In this document: positions 10,438 to 22,400 of the stretch, in pieces
Numbering within the stretch: position 1 is the stretch's first letter
Layout of the letters: every line of letters begins with the position of its first letter
Made by a program: the position numbers and the translations under genes
Notes under the pieces: model-generated
What the model was told of the DNA's origin: nothing
Seen by the model: the letters and a program-made list of their open reading frames with translations, nothing else
Databases searched by the model: none
NCBI GenBank assembly: GCA_001692895.1
Contig: KV748194.1
Location: forward strand, 2,414,746 to 2,478,745
Direction: 5' to 3'
Length of the DNA: 64,000 nucleotides
From: Cenococcum geophilum 1.58
Lineage: Eukaryota; Ascomycota; Dothideomycetes; Gloniales; Gloniaceae

Positions 10438-13400
10438 ATGGATACAAGGACTGGACAAGAGCCGCCAATGCCAGCCTCACTGTCCGAGCTGGATGCTCTT
10501 CGTAACAAAATCGGTGACTCGTTCAAACAAACGGCAGGTTTGATCAGCCATATCCGAAAGCCAATTCCACATGGAACTGGAAATGGTACTGACTTGGACG
10601 AAGAGGGGGAAAAGTGGAACCTAATAAGAAAAATTGAGGGCGACTTGGCGGATCTTAGCCACCTGAGCATCCGTGATATCAAAACGTTGATTGAAATCCA
10701 GCACAATAAAATGACCGGGGAACCAACTGATGACAAAACCTACCTTATGGAAGGGTTGATTAGAGTTCGTCTCGAGATTCAAACAGCTAACTTAGAAGAT
10801 TTATGTATTGACGTATTCCAAGGCAACATCGTCCCTTCCTCCGAGTTCAGACAATAGGAAGACGTTGACTAACCAATTCCTTACACAACTCTGGAATGAT
10901 ATGCAACATCCACCGCAATCGTAAGTACATCGACAGTCGTACCATGGGCAACAAATTTTTTGACCCGAGACTAGCTACCTTGGCGCCAAGTTCCAATATC
11001 GGTCTGCAGATGGCTCAAATAATGTAAGCTCTGGTGTGATTTCAGGAGTAGAAGACAGTTCTCACACCTTGGGTTCATATAGAGCCTTATCCACCCACAG
11101 CTTGGAGCCGCTGGCACTCCATATGCAAGGACCGTAAAGCCTGCAACAATGCAGCCAATTGCCAGGCCTAATCCCGGTGTGGTCTTTGACAGTGTTATGT
11201 CGCGTAAACACCACGAACTTCATCCTAACAGGATATCAAGTGTTCTCTTCTACCTCGCTTCTATTATCATTCATGATCTCTTCCGCACCGATCATACCGA
11301 CTACTCTAATTCATTAACTTCTTCTTACCTCGATCTCGCACCGCTATACGGCAGCAACCAGGACGAGCAGGATCTTATGCGTACTAAAGTAGATGGGAAG
11401 ATCAAGCCCGATTGTTTCTCTGAAGTCCGCCTCCTTTCATTCCCTCCCGGGGTTGGCGCCTTGTTGATCATGTTCAATCGGTTCCACAATTACGCTGTGG
11501 AGCAGCTTGCTCTCATAAACGAAGGGAACAGATTTCCAAAACCTACCCCTCCAAAAGACCCGAAAGACCAAGGTGCTGCTGAAATATATAAATCAAAGCT
11601 GACTAAATTCGACGAAGACCTCTTCCAGACTGGAAGACTTATTACTTGTGGGCTCTACGTTAACATTATTCTAATCGATTACGTCCGCACAATCTTAGAC
11701 CTTAATCGCACAGATAGTGATTGGCAACTAAATCCTCGAAGCATCATCAAGGATGGCCCTCCTCTTGGGGTTGGAAATCAGGTGTCGGCAGAATTTAATC
11801 TGGTCTATCGCTGGCACTCGGCAGTCTCAGACCGCGATGAGAAGTGGACCCAGGAGCTCTGGGATCATATGTTTCCAGGCAAAGATCCGAAGACTGTTAG
11901 TAAAAAGGAATTTCTTGAGAAGCTCGGAGAGGAGTACAAACGCACTCCCAAGGAGCCCGAAAAACGTCCTTTCGGTGGGTTGACGCGTAATAGCGACGGC
12001 ACATTACCTGATGACGGGCTTGTCCAAATTCTTACTGAGAGTATTGAGGACTGTGCCAATTCCTTCGGTGCACAGAGAGTCCCAGCTGTCATGAGAGCAA
12101 TAGAAGTTCTTGGTATTGAGCAAGCCCGCTCTTGGAACCTTGCCTCACTTAATGAGTTTAGGCAATATTTTGGCTTGGAACCGCACAGGACGTTTGACAG
12201 CATCAACTCTGACCCGATAGTAGCTGAGCAGCTAAAGCACCTCTACGAACACCCGGATCATGTCGAGTTGTATCCAGGACTTGTAGTGGAAGAAGCAAAA
12301 AAGCCCTTGTGTCCTGGTTCTGGACTTGCGCCACCTTTTACAGTCTCTCGTGCCGTCCTTTCTGATGCCGTTTCCTTGGTGCGAGGTGATAGGTTCTACA
12401 CTATCGATTACAACCCCCGGACTCTTACCAATTGGGGTTTTTCGGAGGTTAACTATGATACCGCCATTGATAACGGCTGTATGTTCTATAAACTCTTTCT
12501 TCGCGCCTTTCCGAATAATTTCCAAGGGAACTCGATTTATGCCCACTATCCTTTGACCGTCCCCTCCGCCATGAGACAGGCGCTTCAGGATCTCGACACA
12601 CCCAAGGACCATTTGTACAACTTCGACAAACCGAAGTTTACTCCTCTGCCAATCATGATCCTCGAGTATAAGACTGCCAAGTCCATTATGGCGGACAAGG
12701 AAACGTTTAAAGTGACATGTGGGAAAGCTATGGAGTTCCTAATGGGAGCACCGGCGCAAAACTTTATGCTTTCTGGAGATGGACCAAAGAACGCCGAGTC
12801 ACGTAAGATGATGGAAAGGGCACTTTACATTCAAGACTGGAATAAGGAAGTCCAGAAATACTACGAGATGATTACAACGAAACTTCTAAAAGAAAAGTCT
12901 TGTAAGATTGCTGACTTCAACCAAGTCGACATTATCCGTGATGTCGGCAACCTGGCACATCTCCACTTCTGTTCCGAGCTCTTCATGTTACCATTGAAGA
13001 CAGATGAGCGTCCTGGAGTATTCACCGAGAATGAGCTTTACTTGATCATGTCTGCTGTCTTTGCACTAGTTTTCTTCGACTTCGATGTGGCTGCTTCCTT
13101 CCCACTTCATGTGAAGGCACAAGCTGCTACCCAGCAGCTCGGAAAACTCGTTCAAGCCAACGTAGAGGAAATTAAGCTTGGTGGCGTCTTGTCCTCGGTC
13201 ATGCAAGCAATCTGGCCGGAAGAGTCGCCTTTGAAGCACTACGGCAAACACATGATTCAGCGGCTTCTCGCCTCAGGCATGGACGCGAAGACGCTCGTCT
13301 GGGGTCACATTTTGGGTACTGCGGGCGGTATGGTCGCAAACCAAGGACAACTCTTTGGCCAAACAATTGAGTACTTCATGACTGAGGGAGCTGAACAATG

Positions 13401-13968
13401 GCCTCGGATTAAGGAACTGGCAAACGAGGATACCGATGAGTCTTTCGAGAAACTTATGCACTACTTCCTGGAGGGCTCCCGCCTATACGGCGAGACCGGC
13501 GTTTGTCGTGATGTTGCCAAGGCCACAGAGCTGCAGGACTTCGGTCGTACTATCAAAGTTAACGAAGGCGACCGTCTCTTCGTAAATCTCCGAGCTGCAT
13601 CTCGTGACCCAGCTGCGTTCCCCAACCCTGACAGCTTCGATCCAACCCGGCCAATCGACTCGTACATACATCTTGGTTCTGGCCCTCACCAGTGCCTTGG
13701 GCTGCCAATGACCAGAATTTCGCTAACGACAATGCTGAAGGAAGTCGCAAAGCTGGAAGGACTAAGACCTGCGCTTGGACCCCAAGGTAAGGTACATAAG
13801 GTTGCGAAGACATTGTTCCCCGGAGAAAAGTATCCTTACCATGCATACTTGACGGAAAAACAAGATTCTTACTGGCCATTCCCTTGTTGTAAGTCTCCTG
13901 GAGAAGTAAAACAGAGTTTGACATTTAACTAACTGATATTCACAGCTCTTAAAGTTAATTGGGATTAG
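10438..13968 (+). CDS. ppoA: Psi-factor-producing oxygenase / linoleate diol synthase (ppoA-like dioxygenase-P450 fusion)
   Basis: Five exons: 10438-10764, 10823-10920, 10975-11023, 11083-13888 and 13946-13968, giving about 1100 residues, close to A. nidulans PpoA. Splice choices restore family sequence at every join, and the last exon supplies the usual C-terminus (WPFPCSLKVNWD). The N-terminal half is a heme peroxidase-like fatty acid dioxygenase with a candidate distal His in IIIHDLFRTD (about residue 222). Its catalytic Tyr and proximal His lie in VYRWHSAVS (about 400 and 403). The C-terminal half is a P450-type hydroperoxide isomerase with ANQGQ in its I-helix region and a heme Cys in LGSGPHQCLG (about 1029). 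Keeping that Cys and ANQGQ argues for a diol synthase (PpoA-type or 7,8-LDS) rather than a 10R-dioxygenase (PpoC type), which lacks the Cys. Oxylipins of this pathway balance sexual and asexual sporulation. The first intron's donor, GTTCGT, is unusual. Confidence 0.93.
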
Positions 13969-14555
13969 CTGCTGCCTTAGGCATGAATTTTTTGGTAGAC
14001 AGAGTGATGGTTATTATCGCCAGTTGATAGTTTATCAATTATTCATACATATTTTCCCTGCTCCATCCCCAACGCAGGTTGCGCCCTTTTCTTGTCTTAG
14101 TTTCTCCCTTGTATGAAAAGCATGAGCTTTATGAAGACAGAAATTCGAGAGTTGGTTAGTTGCGGGTATTATCACAGTTCATTCTGCATATATGCATAGG
14201 GAATCCAATAGATCCAATGCCGATGCTATATTTATAGTGGGCTGTTTGGTTTTGTCTCTGGCCAATGCAATTTTAGGCTTGATCTGGTAAGGAGCTTCGG
14301 CACCCGGTTCAGCATGAGCTCGGCAAACAATGTCCTACATTCCCCCTTCATGCGGGGCAGAACTAAACATGAACGGCGTCAAAACCATGTATCTCTCTAA
14401 AGCCTGGCATTTGGATCCTTCCAATTCTCTTAAATCATCATGCGGGGATGCGTACGCTTTTCTGGCTGCTTTCCTGGTGCCGGGTGCTGCTGGGAGCATC
14501 GCAAGACTCCCCTAAGCTTACTCCGTCAATGGCGAACAGCACCAAGCCTATCTAC
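13969..14555. other. Intergenic region between ppo and the SDH flavoprotein fragment
   Basis: This holds the ppo 3' flank. Its last 50 bases or so may code for the leader peptide of the SDH flavoprotein fragment, since a Ser/Arg-rich frame (LLRQWRTAPSLSTSRHT) is open there. No other gene is visible. Confidence 0.4.
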
Positions 14556-14893
14556 CTCAAGACATACCATTATCGATCGCCATTATGAGCATGTCTTCCC
14601 CTAGGATGCTTAAATGAGGTTGCTAATAATCTGCCAGTGCAATTGTGGTTGGAGCAGGAGGAGCAGGTCTACGTGCTGCTGTAGGCCTTACAGAAGCAGG
14701 CCTCAAGACCGCTTGCATATCAAAACCGTTCCCAATGTGCTCTCACACCGTGGCTGCACAAGGGGGTATAAATGCTGCTCTTGGAAGGTGGGTACTTTCT
14801 ATGGATGCCGGTTTACTTGTCTTGTTCACTCAAGCTGCCCTGCTCTTAACCAGCATGACACGAGACGACTGGCGTTGGCACATGTACAATACT
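14556..14893 (+). pseudogene. 5' fragment of a succinate dehydrogenase flavoprotein gene (sdhA/SDH1 type)
   Basis: Exon pieces are up to 14588, 14638-14787 and 14854-14893. They read IIDRHYD, then [17 protein letters not shown]... [16 protein letters not shown], then [14 protein letters not shown]. This is the FAD-binding N-terminus of the complex II flavoprotein, including the dinucleotide-binding GAGGAG and the His that carries FAD covalently (SHTVAAQGG). The first intron would start GC (14589-14637) and the second is a normal GT-AG (14788-14853). Family similarity stops after about 115 codons, where the AT-rich transposon block begins, so some 80 percent of the gene is missing. The usual FPTRSHT reads FPMCSHT. 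It is probably a broken extra copy, because a fungus needs an intact SDH1 elsewhere. Confidence 0.75.
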
Positions 14894-14953
14894 TCTCATG
14901 TTATTTCTTGCTTCATTGATTACATATAATCTTAAACTTTAGGTCAGTGATGG

Positions 14954-15042
14954 CAATAACTATATAATTATAATCAGCCATGCGATTGCGATTATCACAT
15001 AATCACCAGAGCTGATTATGATTTGATTATATAGTTATATTA
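14954..15042. repeat. Imperfect inverted repeat at the edge of the AT-rich block
   Basis: The left arm (about 14955-14978, ATAACTATATAAT... AATCAGC) pairs with the right arm (about 15011-15040, GCTGATTAT... ATATAGTTAT) around a short loop. It could be a tiny MITE remnant. I found no clear target duplication. Confidence 0.45.
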
Positions 15043-16735
15043 ATTACCTATTTTAGTAGTTACAGACCAAAACTCCCCTTGGCGGAATCCGACTCGGTTA
15101 GTCAGCATCGCCACTCTACTCAGGCGCCAAGCATCCTTGCCTCACCCGCTGCTTAGGCCCTACTCAGGCTGCTCAGTCGCATTCCTACTCCTCCACCTTA
15201 GCAACCAATCATGCCTTAAAAATGCTACGTCCTTATAATACGAATTGTTAACTCTACACAACAATCTTAAGGGGCCGCGTTTGGGGTCCCCGGGGTTCCT
15301 AAAACTAGGCCCTCCTTAAAATAGAGCATTCGCCCATTCTAAGCTGCATCCATATTATAATATAGCGTCCCTAAAGGTTTTAGTTAAAGAGGAGGCACCT
15401 TATCCCTCTTATTATAAGATCTCCTCCTAACTGTGTCCGTTCGCTCTATTTTATCTATTTGTCACTTAATTTTCATCCCATCCCCTCTTCTCTTACCTAC
15501 TATTCCTTAGGTTTTCCGCCTATCCGTTCCTCTAAGCTTATCTTTATATTCCTTCTTCCCTTCCTTTTTATACTAACTTCTGCTTACCTTATACGTTCTC
15601 TATAAAATACTAAAAAAGAAAAACCCTTGCTAGTTCTTTACTATAGTAAGGGTAAAGGGTTTTAAGTAAAGCAGGGAGGGTATAAACGGCACTAAAGTTT
15701 AAAAGCGTCTTTAGCTAAAAATAGAGAGAGTTTACTAGAGGAAGGTAGAGCTATAGAACTAGTATGTTATAATTAATATGCTATAGCGGCCGGAATCTAT
15801 CCCACTCTAACTCTCTAACTCTTTCCTAAATAGATACGCTAAAGAATATCCTAGTACTACCCTATATAATATAGAGTCGCTAAAAGATTTCGTTAAGAAT
15901 ATAGTATATAGTATTAATAGCGTTAAGGATAATCTAAAAGCAGCCTTAACTACCGTTAGCTAGTACTAGAAAGATTTTACGGCTAGCTAGCGTCGTAACC
16001 ACCTTATAATACCTATAAATATAATACACTTAGTTATAAATATACGTCCTATCTATATCCCTCCTATTTTCTTTTTATTAGAGGATCTAATTTTATTTAG
16101 TTTATTAAAGGCCCGCTAGCTAATAAGCTAAAATTGCCTTTAAATAAAAGGCCTTAGAGGTTTATAACTAAGAACTACTTTATTTATTTAGGAAGGCAGT
16201 TATAAACGGTAGATTGGGTTGCGTATAAACGGCTAGTAATAAGAGTAAACAATTAGGTAAATCTTATGGCCATTATCTATTCTTCCGCGTGAGTTAGTAA
16301 GTATATTAAGTCTAGCTGTTAAGCGGGTTCTAGCTAGGGTTTACATTATAAGGTAAAAACGCCTTTCTACTCCCCCCCCCCCTAGGGATATATATATATA
16401 GCGTAGCAAGTAAATAGACTAACTTAATCCTAATATAGGATATAACGTTTATAGTGTTTCGTAACAAGTATAGAAACGCAGAGTTTGCTATTTAAGTTGT
16501 TTAAGATACTAGATAAGAGGTAAGCGCTAGGTTGCTAAGCCTATTAAACTAAGTAGCGGTTTCTAATTCTTAAGTTAGTAGGCTAGAGCACTCTCTATAT
16601 AAGGGCTTAGTACTAATACCTCTTATTTATAACTTAATGCTCCTAATACTTACCATACTTATTACGGTAAAAGTATTTAGGGACTATAATACTATTAAAG
16701 AGCTCCTTAATATAGTACCACTAGAGGAAGAGATA
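15043..16735. other. AT-rich RIP-affected sequence, no gene recognised
   Basis: The sequence is rich in TpA and poor in CpA and TpG, with stops in all frames. The first few hundred bases still hold GC-richer patches. Its position just left of the outer Gypsy element, with the DUF3435 remnant just right of it, means it may hold the front part of that gene, but I could not recognise it. Confidence 0.4.
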
Positions 16736-16958
16736 TATTACAGCTTATATTACGGCTTAAACAAATGCCTTTAAACCAAAGCTTGAACGAATGCTGTATT
16801 ACAAAGATACTAAGCTAAGAAAAAGGAAAAGGGGTCGCTAGGACTGATGTAAATAAATATATAGGGTAAGCCGCTAAGGCGCTAGCTTTAGGCGGGCTAA
16901 TTACAGATCAGTAGAATATGGCAGAATTTGGTAGGTAACGTGCGATAGCGCCGTTACA
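16736..16958 (-). repeat. LTR of the outer Gypsy element (left copy)
   Basis: This copy matches 30676-30882 over its whole length apart from small gaps, with differences that are mostly transitions. It ends CGCCGTTACA. Confidence 0.85.
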
Positions 16959-19064
16959 TCACCCCCCTCTTTAAAAGAAAGCCTGCCCTTAGGCTTAGTT
17001 AGAAATAGGGTAGCACTAGGCTTATAAATATAGGATTACAAAATATAAGATAAGGAGATAAAAAGGGGGCATGGGTACGCCCAGACTAAGTATAAAGGGC
17101 GATTGTGGGCTAAGTGGAAGTATTAGGCTAGAAAGAGTAGCCGCTAAAAGTCTTAACACGGATCTAACTAATTACATAACTTTGACCGGCGGTTAAAGTT
17201 CCTAGATATCTGAAATTTTATAGTATTGGCAGAAAACGGCAGAATATAGCAGAATTTTAGTAGACAGCTATATTAGGGCTTTGGGGCGTTTTTGTCCCTA
17301 TATTCTTCTAGTAACTTATTATCTTTATTATACTAGCATTCCATCTATTCGTTTAGGTACTTTAGGGGTCTAGGCGTATTAGGGTATTAGTTATAAAATT
17401 CTTTAAGCTTCTAGGGGCAGCCTATAAAGTTCTANNTAGGGTACTAGGTTNGGTTAGNATTNTAGCCCTTNTATTANATATAGTATTTTAGCNNTCCCNN
17501 TACTATCTTATAGGCCAGTATTTTATTAACCTCCTATTTATTATTACCGTTTACTTAAACTGGTAGGGGGGGCTCGTTCTTTTGTCTAGGCAATAGGTCG
17601 TTTACAGCTTTCCGTAACTTATTTAGTAAGAAAATAGGGTAAACCCTAATTAAATTTAGGAGCTTTATCTTGTATAAGTTGCCTATCTTCTTAAGAACTT
17701 TATACGGTCCTACTATCTAGTAGTCCAGCTTACGACTAGGTCGTTCGGTCTTCCAATTCCTTATTATAACCTAGACTATATCGCTAGGGGCAAAATCGGG
17801 CTCTCAACAGTGTTTATTCGCCTACTATTCTATTAACCTCTAAGCTTTTTCTAGGTTCTCGCGGGCTACCGTCTAGGCTTCCTCTAATTATTTAGTATAC
17901 TGTTAGGCCTTAGCATAGGATAGCTTCTCTTATACAGTCTGGGGTTCTTTTGGCCTTTTTTAGTTAAAGCTTATGCGGGGTAAGTATCCCATTTCTAGCT
18001 GAATCGGGGCAAACCCTGTAGAGTTATAGGGTAGGGTTGCTTGCGCGTAGTCTATTAAGGGTAGTAGTTTAAACTAGTTATCCTGGAAATAGTTAATAAA
18101 GGGCCTAAGCCTCTAGTCTAGGTACTAATTTACGATCTCTGTTTAACCGTCTATTTAGGGGTAATAAGCCGTAGAAAGCTTTAGCTTAATACTTAGGATT
18201 TAGGTAAACTTATTCCAGAAGGCCGATATAAACTATAGCCTATAATTAGATATAATAGTATCTAGTAGTCCGTAGATTTGGTAGATGTAATAAATATATA
18301 GCTAAGCTACCTCTTTAGCATTAATATTCTTATAATAGGGAATTAAGAACGGGCGTTTACTAAAGCAGTTAACTATAACTATAACTATATCGTATCCGTT
18401 ACGGTCCCTAGGTAGTTCGTAAAAGTCTATAAAGATATACTGCTAAGGCCGCTCTAGTATTAGGAGTGGCTTGGGTAGTCCTAGGGTCTTATCCCATAGG
18501 ATTATAGCTCTTTAGTAGTCTTCGTAGTTCCGTATATATTAATTAATATCCACAACTATTCTCGGCTAGTAGTAGCGGCAGTTAATTATTTTATGGGTCT
18601 TATTCTTGCTAGTGTATACTATAGAGACTTAGTAATGGGCTTCGCGGATTAGTTTAGTCCGTAAATTATTAATATTAGGGACTATAAGCCGCTTCTAGTA
18701 TAGGAGCAATCCTTCCTCCGTCTTAAAATCGGGGTCTCTTTTTATAGCTTGTTTGCGGAGGGCCCTTAAGGCATTAGCTATATGGTTTATAGTTAGGAGG
18801 CGGTTAATTAGCCCTATTAGCTTATCTAAGGACTCCTCTATTAGTGCTAGCTCGTTTTACTAAAAGTCTGGCTCCTTAAGGATCCGCGGGTTAAGCTATT
18901 CTAGATAAAAAAGGGCGCGCGTTTAATATTAGGTCTTTAGCTTATCCTAGGGTCCTATATCTTATTTTCTTTAGGTTAGGGTATTAGCCTTAGAGTTTTA
19001 TTTACTAGAACGATATATAATTATAAAGAAGAATTAGAAGAGTATTTCGGCCTACTAGGCTTAT

Positions 19065-19491
19065 TGTTACGGACGCTTTAAGTACGATGTTACGACTACT
19101 TGGAAAAGAGACGGAAGAAGCTAGTTAGTTAATTCAGGCATAGTCCAGGATGGAGCCGATAGAGCTATGTGACGAGGAATGGTAACTAAGGTTACGTGGG
19201 GTAATCTGTATAATCTGTAGGATCTATATAATCTATAATAGAGTAGATAGAGCACACGTATATTATGTATAAGGAGGATTTTATAGGAGTACGGTTATGT
19301 ATTTAAGGACCCTTAGTCCCTACCTAGATAGTTCCTTCCTTGTAGTAATTCTTAGAATATAATTAGAGTTAATCTGTTAGGCAACCACTCCACCAGTTAT
19401 TATTACGTTGTTGACTTTTATACTTGCATTTCCTATATACCTAGCCTAATAATAGGACCTACCGTAGTTCTTGCTATAAGGTTCCGTTATA
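19065..19491 (+). repeat. Left LTR of the inner Gypsy chromovirus
   Basis: This copy starts TGTTACGGACGC and ends GGTTCCGTTATA. It pairs with 26604-27012, and the differences between the two are mostly C/T and G/A transitions, as RIP produces. Confidence 0.9.
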
Positions 19492-22400
19492 TAATTACTA
19501 CCTAGTTATAGTATTAATATAAGAAGTTGAATAATATACTACCAAAAGCAGCCACTATAACGCTATTAACGGCGGCAACTACATTAAGGTCAGGTAACGA
19601 CACCAGTATAGCAGACACTGACTTATAGCAACCTATAACGGTTAGACAGCTATAAGAAATAGTTGACCAGTTAATAGAAAATAATATAACGTTGGAAAAT
19701 AGGATTAATGGGATAGGCGCAGTAAAGGTTAAGTTATTATCGATCGAAAGATACTTAGGAGAGAGATTAAAGCTTAAAGGATTCCTTACGTAAATACACT
19801 TTAAGGTAGCGCAAGAGGGAGCTAAGCTGGTAATATCTATGGATTAAATAGTATACGCAGGATTGTTTCTAACAGGAAGAGCACTTAAATAGTTTAAGCC
19901 TTACCTTATAGAAATTTAGGCAAACGGAATAACGACTATAAACTAAGAGGTACGGTTTATGTTCTTAAGCTAGAATAGATTTATAGAGTGACTTATATAA
20001 GTGTTTAGAGACCTAGAGGCAGTAACTATGGTAAAAAGGAAACTCTAAGACATTACGTAATAAACCTTAGCAATTAAGTATATAACGCAGTTCTAGATAT
20101 TAGCAACATAAGTTAAGTGGAATAATAGGGCGCTTATGGCATAGTATAAATAGGGACTTAAGGTTAAAGTTTAGGATATAATTATTCTAATAAAAGATAT
20201 AGACACCCTAAGGGAACTAATAGATTAGGCGATTAAGATTAATAATTAGATCTACTAAAGGGAACAGGCTAAGAGAGGTTAAGATAGAGTTCTATAGTTA
20301 TATAAGGCGTAAAGTACGTAACGACTAAAGCTAAGTTAGAAACTATGGTATAGCGCAGAGCTAATAGACTTAAGTGGTACTAAAGAAGCCTATAAGAGAT
20401 AGAGTAAGAAACTATAGAAACCTAGAGGATAAGGATTAAGTAATTAAAGGTCTAAGGAGCAGAGGCTAAACTAAGGATCTTAGCAGTAGAAGACGTTTAG
20501 GCAGACTCTATAGTAAAAGTAATAGTTTAGAGAGGGAGCTTATATAAATTACGGAAAATAAGGTTACTTTGTAAGGAATTGCAAAGATGGTTAGAAATAC
20601 TATATAATAAAGGGAACTAGACTAATAGTAGATAATATATACGTATAAAGGGATAATAATATACTGCGAGGAACAAAAGAATATTTAATTAAAAGTTTTA
20701 CGTTTTATTATAATAACGCATGCCGAATTTATAAAGACACTAAGTATGGTGTAAGCTATTAGCTATAGGAGCTAGCACCTATAGGATATAGAGGAACCAA
20801 TAAACTAGTTCGCAGATTAGATATTAAAGACAATGACTTTAACATAGGCGAAATATTTTGTGATAATAAGGTAATAAGAGCGGTTTACTAGGAACACGTA
20901 GCCATTAGAGATGTTATAATAAAGGTAGAGAATAATTCTACTATAGAATAGGGAATATTAGTAGGGATTAAGACCCTACTAGATATAATGTCTATCGCTT
21001 TGCAAGACGCAAGAGAAGTAGGACAGCGAACTACTTTAGCACTTAATAAAGGCAAAAGGCTACAGGCTTAAGATTCTTAAGATGAGATAAGAGATAACCA
21101 AGATTCTTAAGACGAGATAAGGTAAGCTTAAGGACCTACAACGGACGAAAACCGATAGAGTAAAGCAGTAGCTTAGTTTAAAGATATATAAATAAGCTCA
21201 GGATGAAGTTTCCTATAGGCACAAGATTCTTAAGATGAGATGAGTGAAATTTAAGACTTTTAAGATAAGATGAGAATATTAAGTAAGCCTAATTAGACTA
21301 AGGCTGAAGTAAAGCTTAAGTTAGAAGCAAGCTTAGGGTTAAAGAATTTAAGGGGTTAAGAATTTGGAGCATGAATTAGAACACCTATAAGTAAGAGGTA
21401 AGAGGCTTCTTTATAGATTAGAGAATCTGCGGCATAAATAGCAATTAGACTAGGAGACGAATATATAGACTTAGAAGACTTACTAGTAGAATATAGTGTT
21501 TAGACTGAAGATTAAAAAGTTAATACTAAGATTAAGAAGTATAAGAACTTTAAGGATTAGAGCGCGAGACGCAAACTAAAAGAAACTATGGAAGAGTTTA
21601 GACGAAGAATTATCGTATAGTAAGAATAGAAACTAGATAAGAGATCTAGTATAATAGGACGTATAAAGGACAGAGCGCTAGTATAAAGAATCACTAATAG
21701 GCCTAGGGTAGGCATACTAAGAGCTAAGTAGCTTACTAAACTAGAAGATAAAGAGGATTTAGGAATCCTAACTAGGTTTAAGGAACGATATATAAAGGGC
21801 TGTTACAATATAGTAATAAGAAGATACTTCCTTATAAATAAGCCGTATATACTTTAGCAGCTATATTAAAAGTGGTATAGACAGAGGCATAATGACGAGT
21901 AAGAATATTTCTATATATAGTTGGATGAGAAAGTTATTTAGGACCACCTAATTATAGAAAAGGCTATAACTTATATTAAAGGAGCCTTAATTATAACGTT
22001 AAAGGATCTAGAGGAATAATTAGAGGATTAGAGAAGTAAAAGACGTATCTTAGTACCTGTAAATAAAGTTATAACGTTTAGATTAGTATAATAAAGGTTT
22101 AAACTTAAAGATAAAGATGAGTTAAGAGTTAACCTAAAGCACCTAGCACACTATACGTTATTATAGATTGCGTGCGTGGACGATATATGCGAAATATATA
22201 AAAATCTAAAAGAAAAGAATTGGAAATACCTTATAAGGATATACTGGATAATAGATAAGTAATAGTACAGGAATACTAAATATATATATAGATGGCATCC
22301 AGCAGAAGTCTAAAAGGAAGGAAATTTAATACTTTAACTAGGAAGATTTCTTACGGAAGAATGCTTAGATGGATAATAGTAGTGGGAATGCCTAGAGAAT

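Noticed and set aside
14941-14953. GTCAGTGATGG after TTTAG as the next SDH flavoprotein exon
   Set aside because: The translation resembles the expected VKGSDW only loosely, and the sequence after it has no family similarity, so the gene is taken to stop before.
15600-15670. Hairpin around AAACCCTTGCTAG as a possible RNA gene or terminator
   Set aside because: The pairing is short and lies in low-complexity AT-rich DNA, where such pairings are expected by chance.
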